A stretch of 64,000 bases of DNA from Myxococcales bacterium (GTDB lineage Bacteria > Myxococcota_A > Polyangia > Polyangiales > JAFGIB01): positions 30,831 through 94,830 of the forward strand of contig JAOUOP010000029.1 of NCBI GenBank assembly GCA_029880325.1, written 5' to 3'. A model generated the notes under the pieces. The model was not told where the DNA came from and made no database searches. It saw nothing but the letters and a program-made list of their open reading frames with translations. Positions 26,501-33,528 of this stretch are shown one piece after another. Every line of letters begins with the position of its first letter. Within the stretch, counting starts at the first letter, position 1. A program made the translations under genes and the position numbers.

Positions 26501-26804
26501 CAACGGTGCTCCCGCGCGCGGCAAGGCGTTCGAGGGTTGGCTCCGTGGCCTGTTGCAGCACGCCGGCACAGGCGCCCAGGAGGGCTCCGGGCAGCAGCTG
26601 CAGCCCCGCCACGTGCAGCAGCAGTAGCGCGCGCTCGGAGGGCAAACGCAGCCACAGCCACTCGGCGCCGAAGTCGCATAGCGCGAGCGACAGCGCGGCC
26701 CCGGTTCCCAACAGGCATCCCAGGGATGCGCCTCGAAGCAGGCGATGCAGCACGGTCGTCGACTTTCCGCTAGGCGGGACGGCTGGTCCCGGCGGCCGCA
26801 GCAT
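23577..26804 (-). CDS. Multi-pass membrane sulfatase-like enzyme with HEAT-type repeats
   Basis: The product is 1075 residues. Residues about 15-270 hold several membrane spans. The alkaline-phosphatase/sulfatase domain begins near residue 341 with LLITIDALRADHLGHYGY (metal-binding Asp) and has LTADHGEEFRDHGG as the second metal site. The nucleophile region reads APHSSYSLCSVMTS (about 383-396), not the Cys/Ser-x-Pro-x-Arg motif of formylglycine sulfatases. From about residue 675 there are HEAT-like repeats (RDRRAVPGLEALLAS, DRAAVPALIEALEHAE, RDPRAVEPLIELLPDT), then a beta-rich C-terminal domain with Cys-containing RRTRCTTTGRRA. Catalysis probably occurs outside the membrane. The substrate is unknown; sulfate-ester, phosphoglycerol or phosphoethanolamine chemistry are all possible for this fold. 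Confidence 0.85.
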   Translation of the reverse strand: MLRPPGPAVPPSGKSTTVLHRLLRGASLGCLLGTGAALSLALCDFGAEWLWLRLPSERALLLLHVAGLQLLPGALLGACAGVLQQATEPTLERLAARGSTVGPAPARRLDALRALRGALLLSPGLIAVAVLLFGGGSIAKLPLLPLWQGLTALASVLGCAGTLYVFHRLERQSRTDPVVRTWLASFALAAGFALGKVDQYAFPKLYEYLHTSLSATSFLCFAAGLSLLPLWPLWPRTSETASGMATGRPAVAAALTLATAAALFAASLGQLESNQNVRVALIHPRTSHTRSFLRAAGPALIAPRQQERQAEALARSRAARARRAALHSHDTGPVLADAHLLLITIDALRADHLGHYGYRRPTSPELDGLAAKSVVFDHAYAPAPHSSYSLCSVMTSEYLHETLDLGRPSPEATLATSLGAAGYHTAAFFTPGIFHTGGERLANYEQSAFGFDLHDHHARPAEQLTDRVLEEIDRTAAAGEPNSFIWAHYFDVHEPYRATEFGTSALDRYDSEIRRVDAAVARLVREARARLSREVVVVLTADHGEEFRDHGGTYHGSTLYEEQVRIPLLINARGLEPRRVRIPVSTIDLAPTALALLGLTMEPTMRGADLRPLCTGHATESAPVFSAVSHMKMALRWPHKLIANLRFGIYELYDLEADPQERNNLADSNSQLLSELRTEIYGWLDSLSDRESTRDPHDLALARGRVRDRRAVPGLEALLASPEAPREARMEAAQLLGHLRDDRAKGALFRGMKVADASVAAEAAIALGRMYDERAKPALKLLVQSPDRGVRTRAAISLGRLRDRAAVPALIEALEHAETKYDREEAVRWLGRLRDPRAVEPLIELLPDTRRRYLTLVALGLIGDLRAFEPIQSVRRWARHENVLDNAVRALGQLGDRRGLEGLVELAIAEPSLKNMGETLVRLGALEAGEIGGTDVAPASSGKRGFGHCIKGPLVHDWDYLRRTRCTTTGRRATLKLAIPEAMRSGGAELVGVLAAKRQDGPGPARLRLELDGRALTEGSFDASWSELRFAVDGASLRRRSASLQLVSEEPQARFTVDHLLLLPKRATAVARHDP

Positions 26805-26887
26805 ACCCGCGCAGACCGCAGGCGCGAATCATGGATGCAAGATTACAGCAGTACGGAAAAATGCCGCGAAATCGCGGTTTGAAGCGG

Positions 26888-26959
26888 AGGCGCCGACCGG
26901 ATTCGAACCGGTGAATGGAGGTTTTGCAAACCTCTGCCTTACCACTTGGCTACGGCGCC
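26888..26959 (-). tRNA. tRNA-Cys (anticodon GCA)
   Basis: A 72-base cloverleaf reads from 26959 to 26888. The acceptor arms GGCGCCG and CGGCGCC pair fully, with U as discriminator. The anticodon stem GAGGT/ACCTC encloses loop TTGCAAA, giving anticodon GCA. The T arm contains GGTTCGAATCC. The 3' CCA is not encoded: the genome reads TCCG after the acceptor stem. Confidence 0.97.
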
Positions 26960-26997
26960 CTGACCGGCCGCAGGCATCCGGGCGACCGGGGGCCGAT

Positions 26998-27026
26998 CGT
27001 GTAGCCTTTCGCCGGGGGGTTGTCCA
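26998..27026 (-). promoter_or_regulatory. Candidate promoter of tRNA-Cys
   Basis: On the minus strand TGGACA (27026-27021) and TACACG (27003-26998) are 17 bases apart and lie about 40-67 bases upstream of the tRNA. The -10 element is a weak match. Confidence 0.4.
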
Positions 27027-27148
27027 CTCTAGATCACGCCCCGGTCGGCTCTGCCCCGACTCATGTCTCGTGTTTCGCCCTGCCGCCGGCACGACGACGA
27101 GCACGTCCATGTTCATGCCACACGGAGCCCGCCCGGCGATCGCCCCGC

Positions 27149-28195
27149 CTATTCGCGAAGCAAGACGTTGCAGTAGTACCGCACGCGTCGGATCAGCTTG
27201 CCGTGGGGCCGCTGGTCGATGTCTTTCTTTAGCGCCAACATCAGCTTGCGCTGCAGGATGTAGTTGTTGGTCCGGGGCTTTTTATAAGGAGGCAGGCCCC
27301 CTGCATCGCGCGCCGCCTGGACGGGATCGAGCAGCCTGTCGGGGTCGTCGCCCCAGCGCCTGACGTCGCCCGGGTCGAGCCCGGCGATGATGCGCTCGGC
27401 CAGGGCGAGCTTGTCGGCGTCGGCCACGAGCTCGCCCACCCACTTGTCGAGCGAACTCTCCACGGGGCGGCTCTGGGTGCCCACGGTGATCGGGTCGCCC
27501 ATGCCCTTTTTGGCTTCGAAGTGCTCGCCGTAGTTGACCGCCTCGGGCGCGTCCTCGAGGCCGAGAAAAGCGAAGATCTTCGACAGCTCGCCAGCGGCGT
27601 CGCTGACCAGCCGTTCGTACCGCACGTGATGGACGTGGGCTGGCGGGTCGGAAAGGAAGTGGGCGAGGGCCGGCACGTAGCGGGCCACGATGGGGTTGAA
27701 GTCGAGGGCCGCCTGCCAGTCGCCGTTGAAGAAGCTGTTGGCGTAGCTGCTCATCACCGCCAGTGGATGGCGGGTGAGCACCACGTAGCGGGCTTGCGGG
27801 TAGAGCTTGCGCAGGAAGGGAAGTACCAGCGCGTAGGCCGGGGTTTTGTCGAGGAAGTAGCGCCGCCCGCTTTTGTCGAGCATGCGCCCGTAGAGCGTGT
27901 CGGCGTAGGCGCGCAGGGCGTCGAGGTAGTCCTCTTCACCATGGGGCAACTCCTGCACGAACGCGCGCATCGCCTCGGCCGCGTTGATGTGGTCGTAGGG
28001 GGCCTTATCGACGTGGTCGTGGTAGCCCAGGTAGGCCAGGGGGGTGATCAGGTGGGGTTCGGGATGGGTGTAGATGCCCGGATGGGAGCCGAGCATGCGC
28101 TGCAGCAACGTGGAGCCGGCGCGCGGCGGCGACAGGACGAACAGCAGGCGGTCTTGCATCGCTGCGTTGATACACGAATTCGATAGGCGCTTCAC
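27149..28195 (-). CDS. Sulfotransferase family protein
   Basis: The product is up to 348 residues. LLFVLSPPRAGSTLLQRMLGSHP near the N-terminus is the 5'-phosphosulfate-binding loop that contacts PAPS; YVVLTRHPLAVMSSYANS in the middle matches the 3'-phosphate-binding region. The GTG at 28195 overlaps the stop of the upstream gene (GTGA), suggesting coupling; ATG 28159 (MQDRLLFVLSPPRAGST) gives a more typical N-terminus and is an equally good choice. Such enzymes transfer sulfate to carbohydrates, lipids or small molecules. No signal peptide or membrane span is visible. The sulfatase-like gene lies on the other side of tRNA-Cys; a functional link between them is only a guess. Confidence 0.85.
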   Translation of the reverse strand: MKRLSNSCINAAMQDRLLFVLSPPRAGSTLLQRMLGSHPGIYTHPEPHLITPLAYLGYHDHVDKAPYDHINAAEAMRAFVQELPHGEEDYLDALRAYADTLYGRMLDKSGRRYFLDKTPAYALVLPFLRKLYPQARYVVLTRHPLAVMSSYANSFFNGDWQAALDFNPIVARYVPALAHFLSDPPAHVHHVRYERLVSDAAGELSKIFAFLGLEDAPEAVNYGEHFEAKKGMGDPITVGTQSRPVESSLDKWVGELVADADKLALAERIIAGLDPGDVRRWGDDPDRLLDPVQAARDAGGLPPYKKPRTNNYILQRKLMLALKKDIDQRPHGKLIRRVRYYCNVLLRE

Positions 28196-28635
28196 GGCGC
28201 GCCATCGTCGCGGCCATCATCGCGCGGCTCGGGCAAGGCGGCCACGTACCAGCGCCGATCTTCGCGCGCCATGGCAAACCACAGCTCGCGCACGCCAGTG
28301 TCGGTTTCGACCGCGGCGAGCAGCTCCAGGGGCGTGCGCGCGCCGCGGCGGCTCTCTTGAAAGGCGACCCGCGGCGGCAGCGCCTGGGGCGTCCAGCTCG
28401 GGCAGGCGGGCGCCTCGCCCCGGCGCAGGGCCTGGGCCAGGCCGCGTTGGTCGGCCGCGCAGGCCTGCAGGTAGCGAACCACGGCGCGTTCGGGCGTGCG
28501 CGTATTGTGGTCGATCTCGTGGCTGAGGGCCGAGCGCTGGCGCCCATGGGTATCCCATAGCAGCGCCAAAGTCAGACACAGCAGGCTGCTGCCGAGGGCC
28601 GGGAGCCAGGGCCGAGATCGGAGGGGCGTCGGCAA
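28192..28635 (-). CDS. Small membrane-anchored hypothetical protein
   Basis: The convincing part of this frame starts near TTG 28635 and gives 147 residues: a short Pro/Arg segment, a hydrophobic stretch (LPALGSSLLCLTLALLW), then a soluble domain ending WFAMAREDRRWYVAALPEP. The domain begins RAVVRYLQACAADQRGLAQALRRGEAP and resembles a small secreted stress-type or DUF4878-like fold, but I cannot name a family. The frame stays open to 29205, where it runs antisense to tatA; an ATG at 28806 is another possible start. The stop overlaps the sulfotransferase start, so the two are probably co-transcribed. Confidence 0.55.
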   Translation of the reverse strand: MPTPLRSRPWLPALGSSLLCLTLALLWDTHGRQRSALSHEIDHNTRTPERAVVRYLQACAADQRGLAQALRRGEAPACPSWTPQALPPRVAFQESRRGARTPLELLAAVETDTGVRELWFAMAREDRRWYVAALPEPRDDGRDDGAP

Positions 28636-28821
28636 CGGGTTGCGAGGGTGAGCGCCGTCGAGAGTGCCGGCGTGCGCGCCGAGTGTGGCGTGGGTGGCCG
28701 AGCCTGTGAAGGGCTTGCGGAGCCGTCGGCCACCGGAAAAAGCCCCATCGCGGCATCGAGAATTCGGCGCGCACGCGGTAGGCTCGGCGCGCCCTGCGCG
28801 GGCCATGTTGGATTCGAGGCC

Positions 28822-29133
28822 ATGCCGAACCTGGGTCTGTCGGAACTCATCGTCATCTTCTTGCTGCTGCTGGTCGTCTTCGGGGCCTCGCGGCTGCCTG
28901 CACTCGGCGAAGGCCTGGGGCGCACCATCCGCAGCTTCAAGCGGGGCTTCGCCAGCGACGACTCCATCGAGGTCAGCGAGGCCGAGCCCAAGCCACCGGC
29001 CGAGGCCAGCGAGCCCGAAGCGTCGGCCCAGGGAGGCGCGTCCAAGCCCCCGGCGGCCCGCGCCAGCAGCACCCCGGTACGCGCCATCGGCGATGACGTC
29101 GAAGATGCCGAGCTGGTCGAGCCCAAAAGCTGA
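28822..29133 (+). CDS. tatA: Sec-independent protein translocase subunit TatA/E
   Basis: The 103-residue product starts MPNLGLSELIVIFLLLLVVFGASRLPALGEGLGR, with the single N-terminal membrane helix, the FGASRLP hinge and the amphipathic helix (about residues 22-42) of TatA. The C-terminal 55 residues are an acidic, Pro/Ala-rich tail, as is usual. TatA forms the pore of the twin-arginine translocase. No tatB or tatC is adjacent. It is divergent from the membrane protein at 28635 and convergent with the gene at 29147. Confidence 0.93.
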   Translation: MPNLGLSELIVIFLLLLVVFGASRLPALGEGLGRTIRSFKRGFASDDSIEVSEAEPKPPAEASEPEASAQGGASKPPAARASSTPVRAIGDDVEDAELVEPKS

Positions 29134-29146
29134 AGCTCCACCCGCT

Positions 29147-29911
29147 TCAGTGCAGCACGGTGCTACCGGTGCGGCCGATGCGCCGGGCGCAGGCTTCGCG
29201 CACATCGGTCTCGACGTCCTCGGCGCGGCAGACCCGGCGCAGGTCGCCCTTCTGCAGCAGCGGCACCAGCTGCAGCGCGATGTCCACAGGGGTGTAGGGG
29301 TTGAGCGCCAGGGCGGTCTTGACCGGGTAGCGCACGATCCAGCGCGGGCTGCGAAAGATCTCGCGCAGCACCTCGCGCGAGACCGGGCGACGGGCGCACA
29401 GCCTCACCACGTCCGGCTCGGTGAGCGCCGGATTGCCCAGCAGGATGCGGATCACGTCGGGGTGAGGATCGCGCAGCACCCGCGCCAGCAGCTCCCGGTC
29501 GTTGCGCCGCGCCAGCGACTTGCGCTCCCCCAGGCTCACGGGGCGGCCGCGGCCGAAGTCCGGGACGCGCTGGGTTTCGGCGTCTTCTTCCAGCTCCTCC
29601 ACCGCAAGCGCCCGGGCCAGGGCCGGCTGTTGGCGGGCCGTGAGCACCGCATGGACGGTGATGCGCAGCTGGGTGCAGCTCTCGTCGGCCAGGGCCAGCG
29701 AGATCGCCTGCAACAGTCCGGCGTAGTCGCGCCGTCGGGCCTCGGCACTGGCCATCACCACCGTGAAGAGATCGGCCACCTGGTCGGGCGCCATGTCCAG
29801 CAGCGCCCGGCGCACGTAGGCGCTGCGCAGGGCATGATCGGCCAGGGCGGCCGTGGTCCGCGCCAGGGCGTCGGCCTCGAGCTGCACCGAGGACACCCCG
29901 AGATCGTGCAC
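29147..29911 (-). CDS. Helical-repeat protein of unknown function (DUF2336/LRV-like)
   Basis: From GTG 29911 the product is 254 residues; GTGs at 29896 and 29887 are alternatives and the frame is open to 30049, but upstream sequence overlaps the sigma-factor start and lacks protein character. The protein is alpha-helical: residues about 10-115 form one bundle, and the C-terminal half shows repeating units such as LLARVLRDPHPDVIRILLGNP and LREIFRSPRWIVRYPVKTAL, similar to leucine-rich-variant/HEAT arrays. There is no signal peptide. I do not recognise a specific family. It is divergent from the ECF sigma gene. Confidence 0.65.
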   Translation of the reverse strand: MHDLGVSSVQLEADALARTTAALADHALRSAYVRRALLDMAPDQVADLFTVVMASAEARRRDYAGLLQAISLALADESCTQLRITVHAVLTARQQPALARALAVEELEEDAETQRVPDFGRGRPVSLGERKSLARRNDRELLARVLRDPHPDVIRILLGNPALTEPDVVRLCARRPVSREVLREIFRSPRWIVRYPVKTALALNPYTPVDIALQLVPLLQKGDLRRVCRAEDVETDVREACARRIGRTGSTVLH

Positions 29912-30017
29912 CCGGGGCGCCGGTCGCGCCAGCCCGGGGTATTGGTCCCGCGCACTTTCGCGCAATAAAATCTGAAGCCCCGCTGTTGCACGACAAAGCC
30001 CCGCGAGGCCCCCTCCC

Positions 30018-30698
30018 ATGCCACCCTTCGCCGCCCCGCAAGTCGACAACCGCGCGCGCTTCGAGCAGCTGCTGCGACCACAGCTGGACGCGCTCTACGC
30101 CAACGGCCTGCGGCTGACCCACAGCCCCTCGGACGCCCAGGATCTGGTTCAGGAGACAGTGCTGCGGGCCTACCGCTTTTTCGATCGCTTCGAGTCGGGC
30201 ACCAACTTCAAGGCCTGGCTGCTGCGCATCCAGTACAACGCCTTCGTCAACGATTACCGGCGCCGGGGCCTGGAGCGCCAGGTTCGGCATACGCTCGAAG
30301 AAGAAGGCCGTGGCGGTGGCGTGATGTCGCGCCAGGCGCTGGCCTCCCTGAGCGATCCCGAGGGCCAGGCCCTCAGGCCTTTGCTGGCGGCGGAGCTGTC
30401 GGAGGCGCTGGCCGAGCTTCCCGAAGACCAGCAGCAAATGGTGCTGCTGGCCGACGTTGAAGAGCTGAAATACAAGGAAATCGCGGAAATCGTGGGCTCG
30501 CCCATCGGCACTGTGATGTCGAAATTGCACCGGGCGCGGCGCGCGCTGCGGCGGCAGCTGCTCGAGCGCGCCGCCCGCGGCGAGCGGCCCTCGCAGCCAG
30601 CGCAGCAGGTTCAAGGCCCCTCTGCCGAGGGCGTTGCGGTGGACGAGACCCCGGTTTCACTTGAGCGCTACAGGCGCAAGCGCGGCGAGGCCAGCTGA
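30018..30698 (+). CDS. ECF-type RNA polymerase sigma factor
   Basis: The 226-residue product has region 2 (LYANGLRLTHSPSDAQDLVQETVLRAYRFFDRFESGTNFKAWL) at about residues 28-75 and region 4 (ALAELPEDQQQMVLLADVEELKYKEIAEIVGSPIGTVMSKLHRARRAL) at about 130-180, without regions 1.1 or 3, as in ECF sigma factors. A tail of about 45 residues, basic at its end, follows region 4. The next gene starts within its stop codon (TGATG at 30696-30700) and encodes the likely cognate anti-sigma factor. A GGAAC-type autoregulatory promoter was not seen upstream. Confidence 0.93.
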   Translation: MPPFAAPQVDNRARFEQLLRPQLDALYANGLRLTHSPSDAQDLVQETVLRAYRFFDRFESGTNFKAWLLRIQYNAFVNDYRRRGLERQVRHTLEEEGRGGGVMSRQALASLSDPEGQALRPLLAAELSEALAELPEDQQQMVLLADVEELKYKEIAEIVGSPIGTVMSKLHRARRALRRQLLERAARGERPSQPAQQVQGPSAEGVAVDETPVSLERYRRKRGEAS

Positions 30699-31552
30699 TG
30701 GACTGCGAGCGAGCACTCGAAACCCTGGACCCCTATGTGGACGGCGAGCTGGAGTCCGTCGCCGTGATCGCGACCGAGCGGCATCTGGATGCGTGTTCAG
30801 AATGCCGCGCCGAGTTGGCGTCGATTCGCCTGCTCAAACATGCCGTGCGCGAGCGTCTCGTGGGCCCGCCGGCACCCGCGGGCCTGGAGCAGCGTCTGCT
30901 TTTGGCCCTCGATGCCGAGGATGCCAAGCAGCAGCCGCGCCTGCTGGGTCGCGGGCCCTCCAGCTGGGCTGCCATCCTCGCGGTTGCGGCGGGTGTGGCG
31001 CTGGCGCTGGCGTCGGCGTTGGGGCCCATCGGTGTCGGTGAGCTCGCCGCCGGCGGCTACGGCGATCGGTCGCTCGCGACGCAGGCCGGCGTCGCCGGCC
31101 ATGGCGCCGTCGATGTCCTCAGCGACATCGTGCGCCGCCACACCGACGGCCTGCCCGACGACATCGTCGGCGACACGCCCGAGCGCGTGGCCCCCTGGTT
31201 CAGCGGCAAGCTGGGCTTTCGCGTGCAGCCGGTGGACTTCGGCCAGCCCCAGGTTCGCTTCGCCGGTGCCCGGGTCTCCCACGTGGGCGACCAGCAGGCC
31301 GCCAAGCTTCAGTACGACGTGGGCGAAGGTCGCCTGACCTTGCTGGTCTTCCCTGCGCAGCCGTCGATCCGCGAGGCGCTCTCGGCCCATGCCGGTCGTC
31401 ACGAGCGTGTCGGCAGCCGCACGGTGACCTATCACAATGTGCAGGGCTATACGGTGCCCATCGTCGAGCACGATGGCGTGGTCTACGCCTTCACCGGCGA
31501 CCTCGACCGTCAGCAGTTGCTGCGTCTGGCTGCCTCGGCGCAGGTCCGTTGA
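30698..31552 (+). CDS. Anti-sigma factor with N-terminal zinc finger (zf-HC2)
   Basis: The 284-residue product begins with a zinc-finger anti-sigma domain: MDCERALETLDPYVDGEL, then HLDACSEC (HxxxCxxC at about residues 29-36). A membrane span lies near residues 88-110 (WAAILAVAAGVALALASALG), so the C-terminal 170 residues (DUF3379-like in appearance, ending AFTGDLDRQQLLRLAAS) are periplasmic and probably sense an envelope signal. It overlaps the ECF sigma gene by one base, the usual arrangement for a sigma/anti-sigma pair. Confidence 0.9.
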   Translation: MDCERALETLDPYVDGELESVAVIATERHLDACSECRAELASIRLLKHAVRERLVGPPAPAGLEQRLLLALDAEDAKQQPRLLGRGPSSWAAILAVAAGVALALASALGPIGVGELAAGGYGDRSLATQAGVAGHGAVDVLSDIVRRHTDGLPDDIVGDTPERVAPWFSGKLGFRVQPVDFGQPQVRFAGARVSHVGDQQAAKLQYDVGEGRLTLLVFPAQPSIREALSAHAGRHERVGSRTVTYHNVQGYTVPIVEHDGVVYAFTGDLDRQQLLRLAASAQVR

Positions 31553-31632
31553 GGGCTCCGGTCGAGCTTGGCTCAAGCCATGTAAGCCCTCGAAACTCTT
31601 CTGACTTCGGGCGGGGGCGCGGGGTCCCGTTG

Positions 31633-31662
31633 TTGACACCCCAAAAGCCGACTCACTATCCT
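31633..31662 (+). promoter_or_regulatory. Candidate sigma-70 promoter of the AglZ-like gene
   Basis: TTGACA (31633-31638) and TATCCT (31657-31662) are separated by 18 bases. The -35 element is a perfect match. It lies 49 bases upstream of the ATG at 31711 and downstream of the anti-sigma gene. Confidence 0.55.
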
Positions 31663-31710
31663 ATCGGGCGGTGAGGGCCCGCCACCCGCCGCGCGGCCGC
31701 CGAGGCTACA

Positions 31711-33360
31711 ATGAGCCAACGAATTCTTCTCTTCGACAGTGATCCGGCCTTTGCGGACGAGGTTCGCAGCAATTTCGAAGCCATGGGGGCGACCGTGGAC
31801 GTGGCCGGCGACGGCCCTGCGGGTCTCGACATGGCCGCGGCCGAGCGTCCCGATCTGATCCTGCTCAGCATCGAGCTGCCCGGGATGAACGGCTTTTTGG
31901 TCTGCAAGAAGATCAAGAAGAGCGCGGACCTCAAGAGCGTGCCGCTGATGATCCTGTCGAGCGAGGCCACCGACGAGACCTTCGAGCAGCACAAGAAGCT
32001 GCGCACGCGTGCCGAAGACTACATCCACAAGCCGATCGCCTTTTCGGACCTGCTGACGCGCGTCAACGGCTTCGTCGAGTTCAAGAGCAACGGTGTCGCC
32101 GCCGAGCCCGAGACCGAGCCGGACATGGTCATCGAGGCCGAGGAAGAGGACGCCGAGATGGTGATCCTCGCCGACGAGGAAGAAGAGCCGCAGGAGGACG
32201 TGGATTCGTTCACCGAGGATGCCTTCGACTCCCTGGTCGCTCCGGATGCGGCGCCGGCTGCCGAGCCGCTGGCCGTGGCACCGCCGACGCCCGCACCCGT
32301 GGCTGCTCCGGTCTCTCCGCCGGCGCCTGCACCGGCACCTCCGGCTGTGGCGGCGCCCGCCCGAGATGCCGCCGGAGATGCTGCAAAGGCTGCCGAGGTT
32401 GAAGCCCTGCGGGACGAAGTGGCGGCGCTCAAGAGCAGCATGGTCGACTCCGAGGCCCGCGCCGAGCGTGCCGAACAGCAGGCCAAGCAGGCCGAGGCGC
32501 GTGCCGATTCCGCCGAGCGCTCCCTGGCCAGCGCCAGCCAACAGGGTGGCGCTTCGAGCCGCGAGTTGCTCGACCTTCGCGAACAACTCAACCGCAAGGA
32601 TCGCGAGCTGCTCGACCTGCGCGATCAGGTCAGCTCCCGCGACAAGCAGTTGCTCGAGGCCAACGACAAGAGCCTCGGCTTCGAGCGCAAACTTGCCGAC
32701 CAGCAAGATCAACTGCTGGCTTTTCAGCGCCAGGCCCAGTCCGACCAGGATCAGATTCAAACGCTGGAGTCCGACAAGGCCAGCGCCCACAAGCGTCTGG
32801 AAGACCTCAAGGCCCGTCACGAGCGCGCCGAGGCCAAGGCTAAGCAGCTCGACGAGATGATCGAGGAGCTCAAGCAGCAGCACGAAGTGGCGCTCGCGGA
32901 GCTGCGCAGTGAACTCGAGGGTCAGGCCGCCGAGCAGCTGGCCGACGTGGAAGGCCGGCTCAAGGCCCAGCTCGCCGCCGCCAAGGCCGAGTTCGAGGAG
33001 GAGCGCACGGCAGCCGACGAGGCCCACAGCAATGAGCTGGCGCGCTTGGGGCGCTCGATCGCGGAACTCGAGACCAAGGGCCAGGAACTCGAGGCCAGGG
33101 GTCAGCAGCTCGCCGAGGAGGGCGCTGCGCTGCAGCAGCAACTCGAGCAGGCCGGTGCGACCCGCGCCCAACTCGAGACCGACCTGGCGCGGACGGTCAG
33201 CGAGCGCGACGACAAGGCCGAGCTGGCCGAGGAGCTTGAAGGCCAGGTGGCGCGGCTATCGGCCCAGCGTGCCAACGACGACGAGCTGCTCGATCGCGCC
33301 CGCAAGGCGCTGTCGATCGGCCTCGGCCTGCTCGAAGAGCAGAAGCAGAGTGGCGGCTAG
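31711..33360 (+). CDS. AglZ/FrzS-like protein: degenerate receiver domain plus long coiled coil
   Basis: The 549-residue product has an N-terminal response-regulator receiver (residues 1-120: RILLFDSDPAFADEV acidic pocket, LPGMNGFLVCKKIKKS, and a C-terminal HKPIAF with the conserved Lys-Pro). The position of the phosphoacceptor Asp is Ser53 (LILLSIELPGMNG), so this is a pseudo-receiver. An acidic and Pro/Ala-rich linker (about 125-225) precedes a long coiled coil (about 230-545) rich in Glu, Gln, Ala and Leu. The architecture and the NGFLVCKKxKK motif match AglZ of Myxococcus gliding motility, a cytoplasmic scaffold that localises to cell poles and focal adhesions. Motility function here is inferred. 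The stop codon TAG lies inside the left end of the inverted-repeat element. Confidence 0.82.
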   Translation: MSQRILLFDSDPAFADEVRSNFEAMGATVDVAGDGPAGLDMAAAERPDLILLSIELPGMNGFLVCKKIKKSADLKSVPLMILSSEATDETFEQHKKLRTRAEDYIHKPIAFSDLLTRVNGFVEFKSNGVAAEPETEPDMVIEAEEEDAEMVILADEEEEPQEDVDSFTEDAFDSLVAPDAAPAAEPLAVAPPTPAPVAAPVSPPAPAPAPPAVAAPARDAAGDAAKAAEVEALRDEVAALKSSMVDSEARAERAEQQAKQAEARADSAERSLASASQQGGASSRELLDLREQLNRKDRELLDLRDQVSSRDKQLLEANDKSLGFERKLADQQDQLLAFQRQAQSDQDQIQTLESDKASAHKRLEDLKARHERAEAKAKQLDEMIEELKQQHEVALAELRSELEGQAAEQLADVEGRLKAQLAAAKAEFEEERTAADEAHSNELARLGRSIAELETKGQELEARGQQLAEEGAALQQQLEQAGATRAQLETDLARTVSERDDKAELAEELEGQVARLSAQRANDDELLDRARKALSIGLGLLEEQKQSGG

Positions 33361-33524
33361 ATGTGCTCGGCGGGAGTGCTGAGCCGATGATCGGGGTCGA
33401 TACGATGCCAGATGCAAGGACGGCCTCCGCCGGAATACTCGGTGTATTTCAAGGGGACCGGACGCCGCAGCTGGCGCCGTAGCGGTCCCGAGAGCGGATC
33501 ATGACTTGCGCCGAGCACATCTAG
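33357..33524. repeat. 168-bp inverted-repeat element between convergent genes, bounded by CTAG
   Basis: A perfect 16-base inverted repeat joins CTAGATGTGCTCGGCG (33357-33372) with its complement at 33509-33524. Inside, GGGACCG (33454-33460) pairs with CGGTCCC (33483-33489). The element fills the whole gap between the AglZ-like gene and the convergent kinase gene, and its left CTAG supplies the TAG stop of the former. It contains no ORF. It resembles a small non-autonomous inverted-repeat element; as RNA it could also act as a bidirectional terminator. Confidence 0.7.
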
Positions 33525-33528
33525 CCCA

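Noticed and set aside
31573..33171. 532-codon open frame opposite the AglZ-like gene
   Set aside because: It is an antisense reading of a coiled-coil gene; the Leu/Gly/Val-rich product shows no family and overlaps the promoter and a clear plus-strand gene.
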